Below, piece after piece: positions 61,996 to 64,000 of a stretch of DNA of 64,000 bases (positions within the stretch are counted from its first letter, which is position 1; each line of letters starts with the position of its first letter). The DNA is from Lasiodiplodia sp. COLG20 (taxonomy: Eukaryota; Ascomycota; Dothideomycetes; Botryosphaeriales; Botryosphaeriaceae), in NCBI GenBank assembly GCA_009801085.1, contig VNWV01000012.1, positions 372,001 through 436,000 on the forward strand, in the 5' to 3' direction. Both the position numbers and the translations under genes were made by a program. A model generated the notes under the pieces. It worked only from the letters and a program-made list of their open reading frames with translations. It was not told the DNA's origin and searched no databases.

Positions 61996-62382
61996 GCAGC
62001 AAGCTTCATCGAATGAGCTCATATAATTCGCTAATGCAGCCCTTGCACCCCGCCGTGTATGCAACTGGTGTTGTACACAAGTCACTCGCCGAGAGAGTAT
62101 GTAATATCAGACCACCAAAAGGAACACCGCATCATGTATGGTTACCACTTACATGTATGGGAGAACCCGGTATCCCGAGAAATAGAGTTGCAGCACTATG
62201 TTTCTTCCAATCGTCCGCTTCATACAGTCCAGTCGACGTCACATTTTCGGGCTGAGAACGGCAAGGGTCCTTGGTAATGGTCACACAAACAATTGACCCC
62301 TCATTGAGCTCTTCTGAGCCCGAAATGGAAAATGCACGCAACGGAAATGCCGAATCGACCTGATATGGTCTGGGGCTCAAGG

Positions 62383-62388
62383 TATAAA
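62383..62388 (+). promoter_or_regulatory. Candidate TATA box of the pyranose-oxidase-like gene
   Basis: TATAAA, 93 nt upstream of the ATG at 62481. Confidence 0.5.
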
Positions 62389-62480
62389 GTACTCACATCC
62401 AGACCTGTGCTAATTGTTTCCATCAGTCCAATCTACTCTCAAGAATCTTTGACAAACAACCTGTCGAACAAGAAAAGAAA

Positions 62481-64000
62481 ATGGGGTCTCTTCCTGAATC
62501 TGCTGAATCCTACGACCGGTTCCTCCGTTCCGACGTGCTCATCGTTGGTTCAGGTCCTGTCGGGGCTACATACGCACGGAAGCTGGTTGATGCCGGTATC
62601 AAGGTTCTCATGGTCGAGATGGGAGATCAGTAAGCTTCAATAGCCGGATGGAATATGCGCTTGATCTAACCCAGTATCCAAGAGAGCGCCCAATTCCTGG
62701 TGATCACAAGAAGAATAGTGTTCAGGCGCAGAAGGACCTCGACAAGTTCATCAAGTAAGGATACTCTCTCACATCAAATTATCCACACGCGCTGACTTAG
62801 ACCTAAAGTATTGTTCAGGTAGGTTTTTTTTTTTTTTTTTCACACCCTCAATAGCTCTATCTGAAACCAAGATAGGGAGGTTTGGAGTTGCTCTCTGTTC
62901 CGGTTGACAAGGTTCCTCAATCAGACCTGGATTCGACATCCTGGTCAACGTAAGTTTTCGGATTCCATTCGCGGGCGCACGCATCTGACGGTTTAACAGC
63001 AACAGGAGCATTCGCAACGGTCAGAATCCAGACCAGGATGCCTTCGACAACCTCCCCGTGGCTGCAGCTACCCGGACCGTCGGTGGCATGGGCGCACACT
63101 GGACCTGTTGCACTCCGGAGCAGCACCCAGAGCTTGAACGCTCCGATCTGTTCACCGACGAGGAATGGAAGAAGCTCTATGCCGAAGCAAAAACCCTTGT
63201 GAAGACCAACAACACGTCGTTCGACAACTCCATCCGACAGCAGCTCATCCTGAAGGTTCTTCAGGGCGCATACAAGGGCGATGCCAGGAACTTTCAGCCC
63301 CTGCCGCTGGCTTGCAAGCGCAGGAAGACGGGTAATACGGACTATGTCGAGTGGTCCAGCTCCGCCACCATCTTCGGCGACATTACGTCCTCTGAGAATG
63401 ATCTCTTCACGCTCTTATCCTCGCACCAGTGTGAGAAATTGGTTGTTGATGAATCAACAGGCAAAATCAAGGGAGCATTGGTGAAGGACCTGCTGGCGGA
63501 CGAACAGATCCTCGTCCAGGCAAAGCGCTATGTCATCTGTGCGGGTGCCACCCTCACTCCCGGCATTCTGTTCAACTCTGGATTCACGGCTGAAGAGTAC
63601 TCTCTCCCAGCACTGGTAAGTGAATTTGAACATATCCTTCTTTGTAACGCATCTAAGCAACAGATAAGGGTCACTACCTCACGGAGCCAGTCATGTCCTT
63701 CTGCCAAGTTGTGCTTGATCGCAATCTGGTTGAGGCAATCAAAGAAGACCCGTGGCAGTTGGGTTGGAACAAAATTGTCGTGAGACACGAGCAAAAGTGG
63801 CCTGAAGACCCTGTGCCTTTACCCTTCAATGATCCTGACCCGCAGGTAAGTCTTCCAACTGACTATTCACGACTATCGCTGACTCAAATAGGTTTGGATG
63901 CCAGTCACGGAGGAGCGCCCATGGCATGCCCTGGTGAGATCCTCATATGGATGTTATCTCTCAACTTCTTGTTCCTGTGCTAAACAATCACAACCACAGA
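62481..64000 (+). CDS. Pyranose 2-oxidase-like GMC flavoprotein, 5' part (runs off the right edge)
   Basis: FAD enzyme of the GMC family; pyranose 2-oxidases oxidise glucose and other sugars at C2 and release H2O2. Exons 62481-62629, 62683-62754, 62809-62818, 62876-62949, 63000-63615, 63669-63845, 63892-63933 and from 64000 on; 380 aa are visible of roughly 600 expected. The Rossmann motif is [18 protein letters not shown] at residues 18-35, followed by [25 protein letters not shown] matches the region holding the His that links FAD covalently. [19 protein letters not shown] and [13 protein letters not shown] are also typical. Exon 3 has only 10 nt, required to keep [14 protein letters not shown] in frame. 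No signal peptide is seen. Confidence 0.9.

Larger units (their letters stand above)
61184..62480. other. Intergenic region between GST and the pyranose-oxidase-like gene
   Basis: About 1.3 kb. It holds a 33-bp tandem duplication at 61930-61995 and a TATA box at 62383-62388. The frames seen here are short and unlike known proteins. Confidence 0.5.

Noticed and set aside
1..64000. CRISPR array or bacterial-type operon
   Set aside because: No regularly spaced repeats are present and all genes have eukaryotic exon structure.

Overview
This window is nuclear DNA of a filamentous ascomycete (Pezizomycotina). Genes are broken by short GT-AG introns, mostly 45-80 nt, with CTAAC or CTGAC branch sites. 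The set includes lineage-typical proteins: Zn2Cys6 regulators with fungal transcription-factor domains, the Dsc3 subunit of the Dsc ubiquitin ligase, CRY-DASH with an RGG-type tail, GH131, Mdm35 and Rrp6. A Dothideomycete-like source is possible, but nothing here proves the class. Exon boundaries were read by hand from splice signals, reading frame and family similarity remembered from knowledge; no search was run.

Layout. 1-6.2 kb: the 5' end of UBP6 (-), the Arp2/3 subunit ARC19 (+), a secreted GH131 glucanase (-) and a histidine acid phosphatase (-) whose first intron carries a terminal-inverted-repeat element. 7.1-9.4 kb: a Zn2Cys6 regulator. A 3.7 kb stretch without convincing genes follows, then CRY-DASH (13.05-15.03 kb), an initiator tRNA-Met split by a 59-nt GT-AG insert in its D-arm, and tRNA-Thr(AGU). 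17.7-29.1 kb: a membrane-anchored aspartic-protease-like protein without catalytic Asp, a GT25-like glycosyltransferase, ISA1, a Dabb protein, DSC3, NRK1 and an ARMH3/DUF1741 protein. 30-39.4 kb: an unrecognised C-tail-anchored protein, a full-size ABCB transporter and a convergent Zn2Cys6 regulator.

39.8-48.9 kb: an FBXO9/Hrt3-type F-box protein, MTM1, RMI1, VPS51 and an MFS transporter. 49.7-50.3 kb: a frameshifted cytochrome P450 remnant. 51.4-57.1 kb: a large F-box protein, MDM35 and RRP6. 58.1-64 kb: an aldo-keto reductase, a glutathione transferase and a pyranose-2-oxidase-like GMC flavoprotein that runs off the right edge. This last block looks redox/detoxification oriented and its AKR-GST promoter region holds two strong inverted repeats.

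Most of the window is ordinary housekeeping chromosome without operon-like organisation. Mitochondrial functions recur (ISA1, MTM1, MDM35), as do ubiquitin functions (UBP6, DSC3, two F-box proteins), but I see no evidence that they form one system. The most unusual signal is the split initiator tRNA gene.
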